From: Elusimicrobiota bacterium
GTDB taxonomy: Bacteria; Elusimicrobiota; Elusimicrobia; JACQJN01
Length of the DNA stretch: 7,153 nt
Direction of reading: 5' to 3'
Assembly: GCA_016205085.1 (NCBI GenBank)
Contig: JACQJN010000277.1
Span: 1-7,153, forward strand
The notes beneath the pieces were generated by a model. That model saw only the letters and a program-made list of their open reading frames with translations, ran no database searches and had not been told where the DNA came from. This document shows, one piece after another, positions 1-5,508 of the stretch; position 1 is the first letter of the stretch, and the number at the start of each line of letters is the position of its first letter. The position numbers and the translations under genes were made by a program.

Positions 1-16
1 ATCCGGATCTTTTGAT

Positions 17-2431
17 TCACTGCGCTTTCCCCATTCTCAGTCTGGCTTTCAGATTGTTTTTGAGCGTTTCGGCAACGCGGGACATAAAGCCATCCGCTTC
101 TTTATCCATCAAGGTTTTTTCAGGGGAGATGAAAATGAACCGCACGGTCAGACTTTTCATATTCCTGGGAATTCCCTTCCCCCGGAAAATATCCAGAAGC
201 TCTACCGAGTCCAGTTCCTGCGGTGAATGATCGCGGATTTGCTCCAGCACCTTAGACCAGGAGATTTCTTCCGGGAGAATGAAGGAAAGATCCCGTTTGA
301 TGGATGGAAAATGGGAAAAGGGTTTTAGGGTCTTGCGCTGGGATGGATTTTGGCTGAGAGCCTCCAGATTTATTTGAAATCCCCATATTTCCCGCGAGAA
401 TTTCCAGTTTTTTGAGGTCAGAGGATGCAAAAGCCCGATTCTTCCCACCGGGTTTTGCAGATGTCGGGCCTCCAGGGTGATCTTGGGGTGGAATAGACAG
501 GTTCCTTCGGAGGAGACAGAAGGATGGTTCCATTGGATTTGAGGGTAGCAGGACAATAGGCGTTGCACCACTCCTTTGAGGTACGAGAAATTCACGGGAG
601 TGCGGTTTTCTTGGAATCCGCACAAGACCCCTGATAAATGGGTTTCTTCATGGATTTCCGATTTTACGGTTTTATATTCCTTTCCTATTTCAAACAACGA
701 AATATCTTCTACTCCCCTATTGAGGTTGTGTTTTATATTCCTGAGAAGCCCGATGAACAGAGTGGGGCGGAGATATTCCCAGTCGGAAGAAAGGGGATTC
801 TCCAATTTCGGAAGCTTTTCTATTTCCCCGGCGGAATAGCCTGAGCACAGGAGTTCTTCGGCAGAAAGAAAGTCGTAGTTGTAGGCCTCCCAAAGGCCTA
901 GTTTTACGCAGGTTTCTCGCATATGATGGATCAGGTTCCATAGGGGCAGAGTTCGTATCCGTTGTAGTTTCAATGGAGGGGAATCTGTTCCAATCTGATC
1001 GTATCCCAAAAGTCTTCCCATTTCTTCGGCTACATCTTGGACGGTGGCAATATCTTGACGGTAGCTGGGAGGGGTAAGGGACCAGTTTCCGGGAGAATCC
1101 TTTTTCAGGGATGGATCAAAAGACTTTAAAATCTGTTCTGCTCGGTCAGGGTCGATGGAAGACCCTAGGATTTTATTGAGTTTTTCCAAGGAAACGAAGA
1201 TGGGAGGGGTCCGCTCAATCCCTGAAGCGGGAACCGTTTCTCGTGAGGGGCTGGCGGACGGAGTTCCGCAGCATTTAAATATCAACTCCGCCGCCCGGTC
1301 GCTGGCTTTCTTCACTCCATGAATATCTACGCCTCTTTCGAAACGATAGGAAGATTCTGTCTTTAGTTTAAGATGTTTAGCGGTTTTGCGGATCAGAGGA
1401 GGGGAAAAGGTGGCGGCTTCCAAAAAGATGGTTCGAGTATCAGCGGTCACGGAAGTTTCTTCTCCCCCGATGATACCTGCCACGGCGACGGGTTTTGAGG
1501 CATCAGCGATGACCAGGAGTTCCGAAGTCAGGGGGTAGGTCCTTCCATCTAGGGCTTTGATATTTTCTCCCGATTTGGCCCAGCGGACCCTAATGGCGCT
1601 GCCCTCCAGTTTTTTTTGGTCAAAGGCATGCAGGGGATGCCCCAACTCTAAAAGGACATAGTTCGTGATGTCCACCACGTTGTTGATCGGCCGTAAGCCT
1701 ACGGAAAGAAGCCTTTGGGTCAGCCAGTGGGGAGAAGGGCCTACCTGAACTTGATGAAAGCTCCTGCCTAGATAGTAAGGACAGGCTTGCGGCGCTTCTA
1801 TTTCAATGGGGAGTGTGTCCGTGGACCCCGCGGGAGGGGCGGGGGTATGGGAGAAAGGGAGCGATGCTTTTAAGGGAAGATGAAAATAAAGAGACAATTC
1901 CCTCGCCAAGCCCAGATGGGAAAGGCAGTCCGGTCGGTTAGGAGTAATGTCGATGTCAAGGATCGTATCCTCCGAGGGGAGGACTTTTTCAATTTCCGTT
2001 CCCAGGGTCGTGGTGGGGGGGAGTATATAGATTCCGTTCGGATTTTCCTCGGAAATTCCCAGTTCCTGCAGGGAACAGAGCATCCCTTCGGAAACAGCCC
2101 CGCGGATCTTGGTCTTTTCTATACGCTGACCGCCGGCGACGGTGGCTCCTACCCGGGCCAGAGGGACCTTCTGCCCTGTTTGGATATTCTTGGCCCCACA
2201 TACGACCGAGAAATTTTGGGAACCATCTGTTACGATGCAGATGGAGAGGCGGTCCGCATTGGGGTGTTTTTCGATTTTTAGTATTTCCGCCGCTACCACC
2301 CGAGAAAAGGGACGTCCTTTTTGTTCAGCGGATGCCACTTCGAATCCCAGCAGCAGAAGGTGTTTGGCCAAAGCTTCTGCCGGAAGGTCCAGATCAATAA
2401 AATCTTTGAGCCAATTATAGCTGAATCGCAT
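17..2431 (-). CDS. pheT: Phenylalanyl-tRNA synthetase beta subunit
   Basis: Beta chain of the cytoplasmic alpha2-beta2 enzyme that charges tRNA-Phe with phenylalanine; the beta chain binds tRNA and edits mischarged tyrosine. The 804 residues match the usual bacterial length of about 800. Visible in order: N-terminal segment starting MRFSYNWLKDFI; OB-fold tRNA-binding domain about 42-152 (KIEKHPNADRLSIC, then GMLCS); B3/B4 editing domain about 215-390 (INNVVDITNYVLLELGHPLHAFD region, then ESSYRFERGVD at 359-369); B5 domain about 408-480 with the acidic run DIATVQDVAEEMGRLLGYD; inactive synthetase-like core about 490-690; C-terminal FDX-ACB anticodon-binding domain about 704-798 (FPSIKRDLSFILP). 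The ATG overlaps the pheS stop by one base (TAATG), so translation is probably coupled to pheS; only a weak GGA lies upstream. Ends with TGA; the 16 bases beyond show no terminator. The gene looks intact. Confidence 0.98.
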   Translation of the reverse strand: MRFSYNWLKDFIDLDLPAEALAKHLLLLGFEVASAEQKGRPFSRVVAAEILKIEKHPNADRLSICIVTDGSQNFSVVCGAKNIQTGQKVPLARVGATVAGGQRIEKTKIRGAVSEGMLCSLQELGISEENPNGIYILPPTTTLGTEIEKVLPSEDTILDIDITPNRPDCLSHLGLARELSLYFHLPLKASLPFSHTPAPPAGSTDTLPIEIEAPQACPYYLGRSFHQVQVGPSPHWLTQRLLSVGLRPINNVVDITNYVLLELGHPLHAFDQKKLEGSAIRVRWAKSGENIKALDGRTYPLTSELLVIADASKPVAVAGIIGGEETSVTADTRTIFLEAATFSPPLIRKTAKHLKLKTESSYRFERGVDIHGVKKASDRAAELIFKCCGTPSASPSRETVPASGIERTPPIFVSLEKLNKILGSSIDPDRAEQILKSFDPSLKKDSPGNWSLTPPSYRQDIATVQDVAEEMGRLLGYDQIGTDSPPLKLQRIRTLPLWNLIHHMRETCVKLGLWEAYNYDFLSAEELLCSGYSAGEIEKLPKLENPLSSDWEYLRPTLFIGLLRNIKHNLNRGVEDISLFEIGKEYKTVKSEIHEETHLSGVLCGFQENRTPVNFSYLKGVVQRLLSCYPQIQWNHPSVSSEGTCLFHPKITLEARHLQNPVGRIGLLHPLTSKNWKFSREIWGFQINLEALSQNPSQRKTLKPFSHFPSIKRDLSFILPEEISWSKVLEQIRDHSPQELDSVELLDIFRGKGIPRNMKSLTVRFIFISPEKTLMDKEADGFMSRVAETLKNNLKARLRMGKAQ

Positions 2432-3525
2432 TAGAACTGTTCCAAAAACCGCAAGTCGTTTTCATAGAACATGCGGATATCCTGAATGCCGAACAGGATC
2501 ATGGCAACTCGTTCCACGCCTATGCCAAAAGCGAATCCGGACCAAAGGTCGGGATCGTAGCCCACGTTTTTGAGCACGTGGGGATGCACGAGACCCGCCC
2601 CCAACATTTCCAGCCAGCCGCTCTTTTTGCATACGGAGCAGCCTCCTCCATGGCAGAAATGACATTGCACGTCCACCTCGGCGGAGGGTTCCGTGAAGGG
2701 AAAATAAGAGGGTCTGAATCGGATTTCGGTCTGTGGCCCGAAAACATGTTGCATAAATAGATGCAAAGTCCCCTTGAGGTCCGCCATGGAGACTTGGTGG
2801 TCTATGGCTAAGCCTTCTATTTGATGAAAAACAGCTGAGTGAGTGGCGTCCACTGCTTCATGTCGGAAGACCTTCCCGGGCGCTATAATGCGCAGGGGAG
2901 GCCTAGTGCTTTCCATCTTTCGTATTTGAACAGGGGAGGTGTGCGTCCTCATGAGATAGGTAGTTCTAGGTCCTATGTCCGAGGTCCTATGTCCAGGAGA
3001 CTTAGGACTTAGAACTTCGGACTTTGGACTGACGTAAAAGGTGTCTTGCATGTCTCTCGCGGGATGGTCCGGAGGGATGTTCAGGGCTTCGAAGTTGTAA
3101 TAATCTGTTTCCACGAGTGGGCCATCGGCCCAAGAAAATCCTAATTGCGTCAGAGCTCCTGTCAGCCGGTCGAGTGTTTGGGTCAGAGGGTGCAGGTGGC
3201 CTTGGCGAAAGAAGTAGGCGGGAAGCGTCGGGTCAAAAGAGGCGGAGGACTGAAGTTTGTTTTGCAGATCGGAAAGGGAAAGCTCTTCTTTTTTCTTTCC
3301 AATCAATGACTCTAAAGAATCTTTGAGTTGGTTTGCCTTTAGCCCCAGGACTCTACGTTCTTTAAGCGATAGATCTTTGATACTTTTTAGAAGAAGGGTC
3401 AGCCTTCCTTTCCGGCCAAGGACATTGATTCGGAGGGATTCTAGTTTTTTAAGGTCCTTGGTTTTGGAAACAGTTTGAGCGCAGGTTTCTTCAATGCTGC
3501 GGAGTTTTTTTTCCCATGCTGACAT
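2431..3525 (-). CDS. pheS: Phenylalanyl-tRNA synthetase alpha subunit, with repeat-derived insertion
   Basis: Catalytic alpha chain of the Phe-tRNA synthetase; activates phenylalanine with ATP and partners with PheT. From ATG at 3525 the protein has 364 residues, longer than the usual 330-350. It has an N-terminal coiled-coil tRNA-binding arm (about 1-90), class II motif 1 region (NFEALNIPPDHPARDMQDTFY), motif 2 (GKVFRHEAVDATHSAVFHQIEG, with HSAVFHQ) and motif 3 (GFAFGIGVERVAMILFGI). A CxxC-x4-CxxC cluster (CHFCHGGGCSVC) precedes the conserved GWLEMLGAGLVHP, as in many bacterial PheS. Residues about 166-189 (SPKSEVLSPKS onward) are encoded by an inverted array of 7-bp repeats and sit between DTFYV and LMRTHTSPVQIR, where family members have a short variable linker. 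I chose the ATG one base after the rplT stop; an in-frame TTG at 3549 would add 8 residues but overlaps rplT by 23 bases and has no ribosome binding site. Confidence 0.96.
   Translation of the reverse strand: MSAWEKKLRSIEETCAQTVSKTKDLKKLESLRINVLGRKGRLTLLLKSIKDLSLKERRVLGLKANQLKDSLESLIGKKKEELSLSDLQNKLQSSASFDPTLPAYFFRQGHLHPLTQTLDRLTGALTQLGFSWADGPLVETDYYNFEALNIPPDHPARDMQDTFYVSPKSEVLSPKSPGHRTSDIGPRTTYLMRTHTSPVQIRKMESTRPPLRIIAPGKVFRHEAVDATHSAVFHQIEGLAIDHQVSMADLKGTLHLFMQHVFGPQTEIRFRPSYFPFTEPSAEVDVQCHFCHGGGCSVCKKSGWLEMLGAGLVHPHVLKNVGYDPDLWSGFAFGIGVERVAMILFGIQDIRMFYENDLRFLEQF
2963..3030. repeat. Inverted array of degenerate 7-bp repeats inside pheS
   Basis: On the plus strand the left arm (2963-2994) reads as GTTCTAG, GTCCTAT, GTCCGAG, GTCCTAT, GTCC. 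After a short junction, the right arm (about 2997-3030) reads as GAGACTT, AGGACTT, AGAACTT, CGGACTT, TGGACT, which is the same unit reversed and complemented. A 12-bp block GGTCCTATGTCC occurs twice exactly, 14 bases apart (2969-2980, 2983-2994). The whole forms an imperfect palindrome. In the pheS frame three units give seven residues, seen as SPKSEVL then SPKS. The array is the DNA counterpart of the extra PheS segment. It looks like a small dispersed palindromic repeat that landed in frame; I cannot see other copies in this window. Confidence 0.85.
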
Positions 3526-3526
3526 T

Positions 3527-3874
3527 TCATCCGGTACAAACTTCGGCAACTAATTTTTTAAAGGAGGGGTTATCTCGGACGGCCATTTCCGCCAGCATCT
3601 TTCGATTCAGAGTGGATCCTGATTTTTTAAGATGGTGCATGAATTGGCTGTAACTGATATTTTCCTGGCGGCAGGCGGCGTTGATGCGCGTAATCCAAAG
3701 CTTTCGAAAGGTACCTTTTTTGTCTTTTCGGTCTCGGTAAGCATGCCGCAGGGACTTTTCCACCTGCTGGATGACCATCCTCCAGCGGTTTTTTTTGTTG
3801 GAGTAATACCCCTTGGCCAGACGGAAAAACTTTTTCTTGCCTTGTCGGGTGGAGACTCCGGATTTTATCCTCAT
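3527..3874 (-). CDS. rplT: 50S ribosomal protein L20
   Basis: Binds 23S rRNA early in large-subunit assembly; in several bacteria it also represses its own operon. The 115 residues fit the usual 114-120. The N-terminus MRIKSGVSTRQGKKKFFRLAKGYY is the basic tail and helix of the family (commonly M-P/A-R-VKRGV...), and residues 53-69 match the L20 signature (K-x3-R-x-LWITRIN-x3-R). The C-terminus SYSQFMHHLKKSG...LNRKMLAEMAVRDNPSF is typical. The ATG lies three bases after the rpmI TAA, with no convincing Shine-Dalgarno, so expression is probably coupled to rpmI. Its TGA is one base before the pheS ATG. Relevant to the possible RNA switch upstream of rpmI, for which L20 is the natural ligand candidate. 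Confidence 0.98.
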   Translation of the reverse strand: MRIKSGVSTRQGKKKFFRLAKGYYSNKKNRWRMVIQQVEKSLRHAYRDRKDKKGTFRKLWITRINAACRQENISYSQFMHHLKKSGSTLNRKMLAEMAVRDNPSFKKLVAEVCTG

Positions 3875-3877
3875 ATC

Positions 3878-4075
3878 TTACGCATAGGGCAGATATTGTC
3901 GTATGGCTTCGCCGTCCGTTTCGTTGAGTTGGCCCCCCTTCCGCAAATGGCGACCGCGTTTGGCGGACATGCCAATTAAAAGATGTCGCAGGCCCGCTTT
4001 CCGGTGCAGCCATTTCCCCCGGGCCGTTCTCTTAAAGCGTTTTTTGGCTCCGCTGTGGCTTCTGATTTTAGGCAT
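3878..4075 (-). CDS. rpmI: 50S ribosomal protein L35
   Basis: Small basic large-subunit protein, 65 residues as expected. MPKIRSHSGAKKRFKRTARGK and the following RKAGLRHLL match the L35 family closely, and the C-terminus IRQYLPYA is the usual ending. I chose ATG at 4075 because it gives the canonical MPK start; the preceding GTG at 4078 would only add one residue. A good ribosome binding site, GAGG with seven bases to the ATG, lies in the right terminal arm of the foldback repeat between infC and rpmI. The gene is therefore preceded by a 283-bp gap, unlike the tight spacing of the genes after it. Confidence 0.97.
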   Translation of the reverse strand: MPKIRSHSGAKKRFKRTARGKWLHRKAGLRHLLIGMSAKRGRHLRKGGQLNETDGEAIRQYLPYA

Positions 4076-4082
4076 CACTGAG

Positions 4083-4086
4083 CCTC
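4083..4086 (-). promoter_or_regulatory. rpmI Shine-Dalgarno, buried in the foldback stem
   Basis: On the minus strand GTGAGGCTCAGTG precedes the rpmI ATG; GAGG is seven bases upstream. The same bases are part of the 3' arm GAGGCTCAG, which is perfectly complementary to CTGAGCCTC just after the infC stop (4348-4356). The only good initiation signal for rpmI would therefore be double-stranded if the long stem forms. Site seen directly; occlusion is inferred. Confidence 0.75.
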
Positions 4087-4150
4087 ACATAAATAATGAG
4101 TATCCTGGAGTCCCAGGTTTGAGCCGGATGTTAGGCGCGACGACGAAGGC

Positions 4151-4170
4151 ATATCGACGGTCAGAGATAT
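4151..4170. repeat. Small inverted repeat, left inner hairpin of the foldback
   Basis: ATATC and GATAT separated by exactly 10 bases. It occupies the mirror position of 4263-4284 relative to the element centre. Confidence 0.6.
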
Positions 4171-4216
4171 GTCTAGAAGGAGCAACAACGCAGACGGCCA
4201 AACATGGGACTCCCCG

Positions 4217-4232
4217 AAGGGGCCGGCCCCTT
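4217..4232. repeat. 16-bp perfect palindrome near the element centre
   Basis: AAGGGGCCGGCCCCTT is a perfect palindrome. It overlaps, and competes with, the hairpin CCCC-GAA-GGGG at 4212-4222, which in the transcribed minus strand reads CCCC-UUC-GGGG and lies exactly at the symmetry centre. Two alternative GC-rich folds are thus possible at the tip. On the minus strand no U-run follows, so it is not a terminator of the infC operon. Confidence 0.7.
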
Positions 4233-4262
4233 TTGGGCTACGGCTGTGTCGCTCGTCGCTTA

Positions 4263-4284
4263 AATATCGCTCCCCACTGATATT
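4263..4284. repeat. Small inverted repeat, right inner hairpin of the foldback
   Basis: AATATC and GATATT separated by 10 bases form a perfect 6-bp stem, the counterpart of the left inner hairpin at 4151-4170. Confidence 0.6.
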
Positions 4285-4358
4285 CTGCACTCCTCGCTCC
4301 TTGCCTCGCTCCAAAATTGTCTCAGCCAGAATATCCATTATTTACGCGAGGCTCAGTA

Positions 4359-4865
4359 TTATTTGGGGATCAAGGTCATCATGATCCGGTTGCCTTCCAG
4401 AGAAGGAGACGATTCGACGGTCGCAACATTATTCAAGCGCGCCTGGAGGGTTTTAAGGAGGTCAAATCCCAGATTCTTATGCTGGTTTTCCCTGCCCCGA
4501 AACACCACGGCGATCCGGACCTTGTCGTGCTCTTTGAGAAATTCTTCAATATGTTTGACTTTCGTCTCGAGATCATGAGTGGCGATGTTAGGTCTGAGCC
4601 GGATCTCCTTTAAAAGCCCGGATTTCTGTTTTTTGTGTGCTTCCCGATCCTTCTTTTCCTGTTCGTAGCGGAATTTGGAAAAATCTAAAATCTTACAAAC
4701 CGGGGGATTTGCCTGAGGGGCTATCTCGATCAAGTCCATTCCCCTAGTCCGCGCCATTCCCAAAGCCTCTTGAAGAGATTTAATCCCAAGTTGGGTGCCG
4801 TCGGAATCAATCAAACGGACGGAACTGGCCGAAATGCGCTGGTTAATCCTGTAAAAGGGTTTCAA
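4359..4865 (-). CDS. infC: Translation initiation factor IF-3
   Basis: Binds the 30S subunit, prevents premature 50S joining and checks start-codon and initiator-tRNA pairing. The 168 residues are a normal length. The N-terminal domain contains YRINQRISASSVRLIDSDGTQLGI and the IF-3 signature KILDFSKFRYEQEKK (from 58); a lysine-rich linker (about 70-84) leads to the C-terminal domain (IRLRPNIATHDLETKVKHIEEFLKEHDKVRI...FRGRE). The start is TTG at 4865; the frame is open further upstream to a TGA at 4911-4913 but has no ATG, GTG or ATT, and the predicted transcription start lies only about 14 bases upstream. A weak AGG about 10 bases before the TTG is the only ribosome-binding candidate. Many infC genes use a rare start (AUU in E. 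coli) through which IF-3 limits its own synthesis; the TTG may serve similarly. First gene of its operon, with no thrS in front. Confidence 0.96.
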   Translation of the reverse strand: MKPFYRINQRISASSVRLIDSDGTQLGIKSLQEALGMARTRGMDLIEIAPQANPPVCKILDFSKFRYEQEKKDREAHKKQKSGLLKEIRLRPNIATHDLETKVKHIEEFLKEHDKVRIAVVFRGRENQHKNLGFDLLKTLQARLNNVATVESSPSLEGNRIMMTLIPK

Positions 4866-4885
4866 GGATAACGTGCCTGCACAAT

Positions 4886-4914
4886 AATTTACTAACTTTT
4901 CCGTCGGTTGTCAA
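4886..4914 (-). promoter_or_regulatory. Sigma-70-like promoter of the infC operon
   Basis: On the minus strand a perfect -35 TTGACA (4914-4909) and a -10 TAAATT (4891-4886) are separated by 17 bases. Transcription would start near 4880, leaving a leader of only about 14 nucleotides before the infC TTG. Such a leader is too short for an L20-type attenuator ahead of infC. Confidence 0.65.
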
Positions 4915-4924
4915 CCCTGGTTGA
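4911..4924. repeat. Symmetric site between the divergent -35 boxes
   Basis: TCAACC-CT-GGTTGA is a perfect 6-bp inverted repeat with a 2-bp centre. It overlaps both -35 elements (infC on the minus strand, hpt on the plus strand). It may be an operator for a dimeric regulator acting on both operons, or only a by-product of two opposed TTGA sequences. Confidence 0.5.
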
Positions 4925-4949
4925 AAAAGATGCCAATTTAAGTTATCCT
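4921..4949 (+). promoter_or_regulatory. Sigma-70-like promoter of hpt-ftsH
   Basis: -35 TTGAAA (4921-4926), 17-base spacer, -10 TATCCT (4944-4949), which matches consensus less well than the infC promoter. Transcription would start near 4956, about a dozen bases before the hpt ATG; GGAAG just before the ATG is a closely spaced ribosome-binding candidate. The promoter is back to back with that of infC. Confidence 0.5.
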
Positions 4950-4967
4950 TATTAAAGACTGGAAGCC

Positions 4968-5507
4968 ATGTCCTCCTTACACCCTGACCTGGAAAAGATT
5001 TTGATTCCTTCAGATCAAATTCGAACGCGGGTTCAGGCTTTGGGACAGGAGATATCTAAAGATTATCAAGGCCGTGTTCCGATTTTGCTGGGGGTTCTGA
5101 AAGGTTGCCTGGTTTTCATGTCGGATCTTTTAAGGTCGATCACCGCCGAGTGTTCAGTGGATTTTATATGTCTTTCTTCCTATTCCGGGGATCGTTCCAG
5201 CGGGGTGGTTCGCATGATCCTGGATTTGAAGGAGAGCATTGAGGGGAAGGACGTTCTGATCGTGGAGGACATTGTGGATACGGGATTGACGCTGGCCTAT
5301 TTAAGGGACAATCTAAGAACTCGTCAACCACGGTCTCTGGAGATATGCACGTTGTTGGATAAATCGGATTGCCGCAAGGTTTCGCTTTCGGTGAAATACG
5401 TGGGGTTCAAAGTTCCGAATCAATTCTTGGTGGGGTATGGGCTGGATTATAATGAGCAGTATAGAAATCTTCCCTACGTGGGAATTTTGAAAAGGGTCCT
5501 AAATTAG
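4968..5507 (+). CDS. hpt: Hypoxanthine phosphoribosyltransferase
   Basis: Cytoplasmic purine-salvage enzyme that joins hypoxanthine (often also guanine) to PRPP, giving IMP (or GMP) and pyrophosphate. The 179 residues fit the bacterial family. Visible: LLGVLKGCLVFMSDL (from about 40), the PPi-binding loop; SSYSG (70-74) of the flexible active-site loop; the PRPP-binding motif VLIVEDIVDTG (96-106), with E100/D101 and the probable catalytic base D104; and VGFKVPNQFLVGYGLDYNEQYR, with K148 and D160 in the positions that contact the purine and metal in family structures. The ATG at 4968 is the first start after the predicted promoter. ftsH follows after a single base. In many bacteria hpt lies between tilS and ftsH; here tilS is absent and hpt leads the operon. 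Confidence 0.95.
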   Translation: MSSLHPDLEKILIPSDQIRTRVQALGQEISKDYQGRVPILLGVLKGCLVFMSDLLRSITAECSVDFICLSSYSGDRSSGVVRMILDLKESIEGKDVLIVEDIVDTGLTLAYLRDNLRTRQPRSLEICTLLDKSDCRKVSLSVKYVGFKVPNQFLVGYGLDYNEQYRNLPYVGILKRVLN

Positions 5508-5508
5508 C

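Larger units (their letters stand above)
4077..4357. repeat. Foldback (MITE-like) element with 32-bp terminal inverted repeats
   Basis: The infC-rpmI spacer is almost exactly filled by one long imperfect palindrome. Its arms are 4077-4108 and 4326-4357, matching at 27 of 32 positions with shared blocks CTGAGCCTC, TAAATAATG and CTGG. Inner pairs are symmetric about the same centre, 4217: ATATC-10 nt-GATAT at 4151-4170 mirrors AATATC-10 nt-GATATT at 4263-4284, and CCCC-GAA-GGGG (4212-4222) is the tip. Between these the arms are only loosely related. The right half has five TCGCT motifs (4249-4312), including CCTCGCTCC twice. There is no transposase and no clear target-site duplication next to the ends. 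It may be a non-autonomous mobile element, an RNA regulatory structure of the operon, or a mobile element turned into one. Confidence 0.8.

Noticed and set aside
1880..2281. Plus-strand frame of 133 codons
   Set aside because: Antisense to the tRNA-binding domain of pheT; no recognisable protein.
2963..3030. CRISPR-like array
   Set aside because: Units are 7 bp with no spacers and reverse orientation halfway; not a CRISPR.
3526..3549. TTG at 3549 as the pheS start
   Set aside because: It would overlap rplT by 23 bases, and the sequence before it (CCCCTCC on the coding strand) is the opposite of a Shine-Dalgarno; the ATG at 3525, one base after the rplT stop, is more plausible.
3627..4013. 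Overlapping open frames on both strands across rplT and rpmI
   Set aside because: They overlap two perfectly recognisable ribosomal protein genes in other frames and have no ribosome binding sites.
4212..4234. Intrinsic terminator between infC and rpmI
   Set aside because: The GC-rich palindrome is followed by only four T on the plus strand and by no T-run on the minus strand, the direction of the operon.
4077..4357. Insertion sequence with transposase
   Set aside because: Too short and with no transposase motifs in any frame; at most a non-autonomous element.
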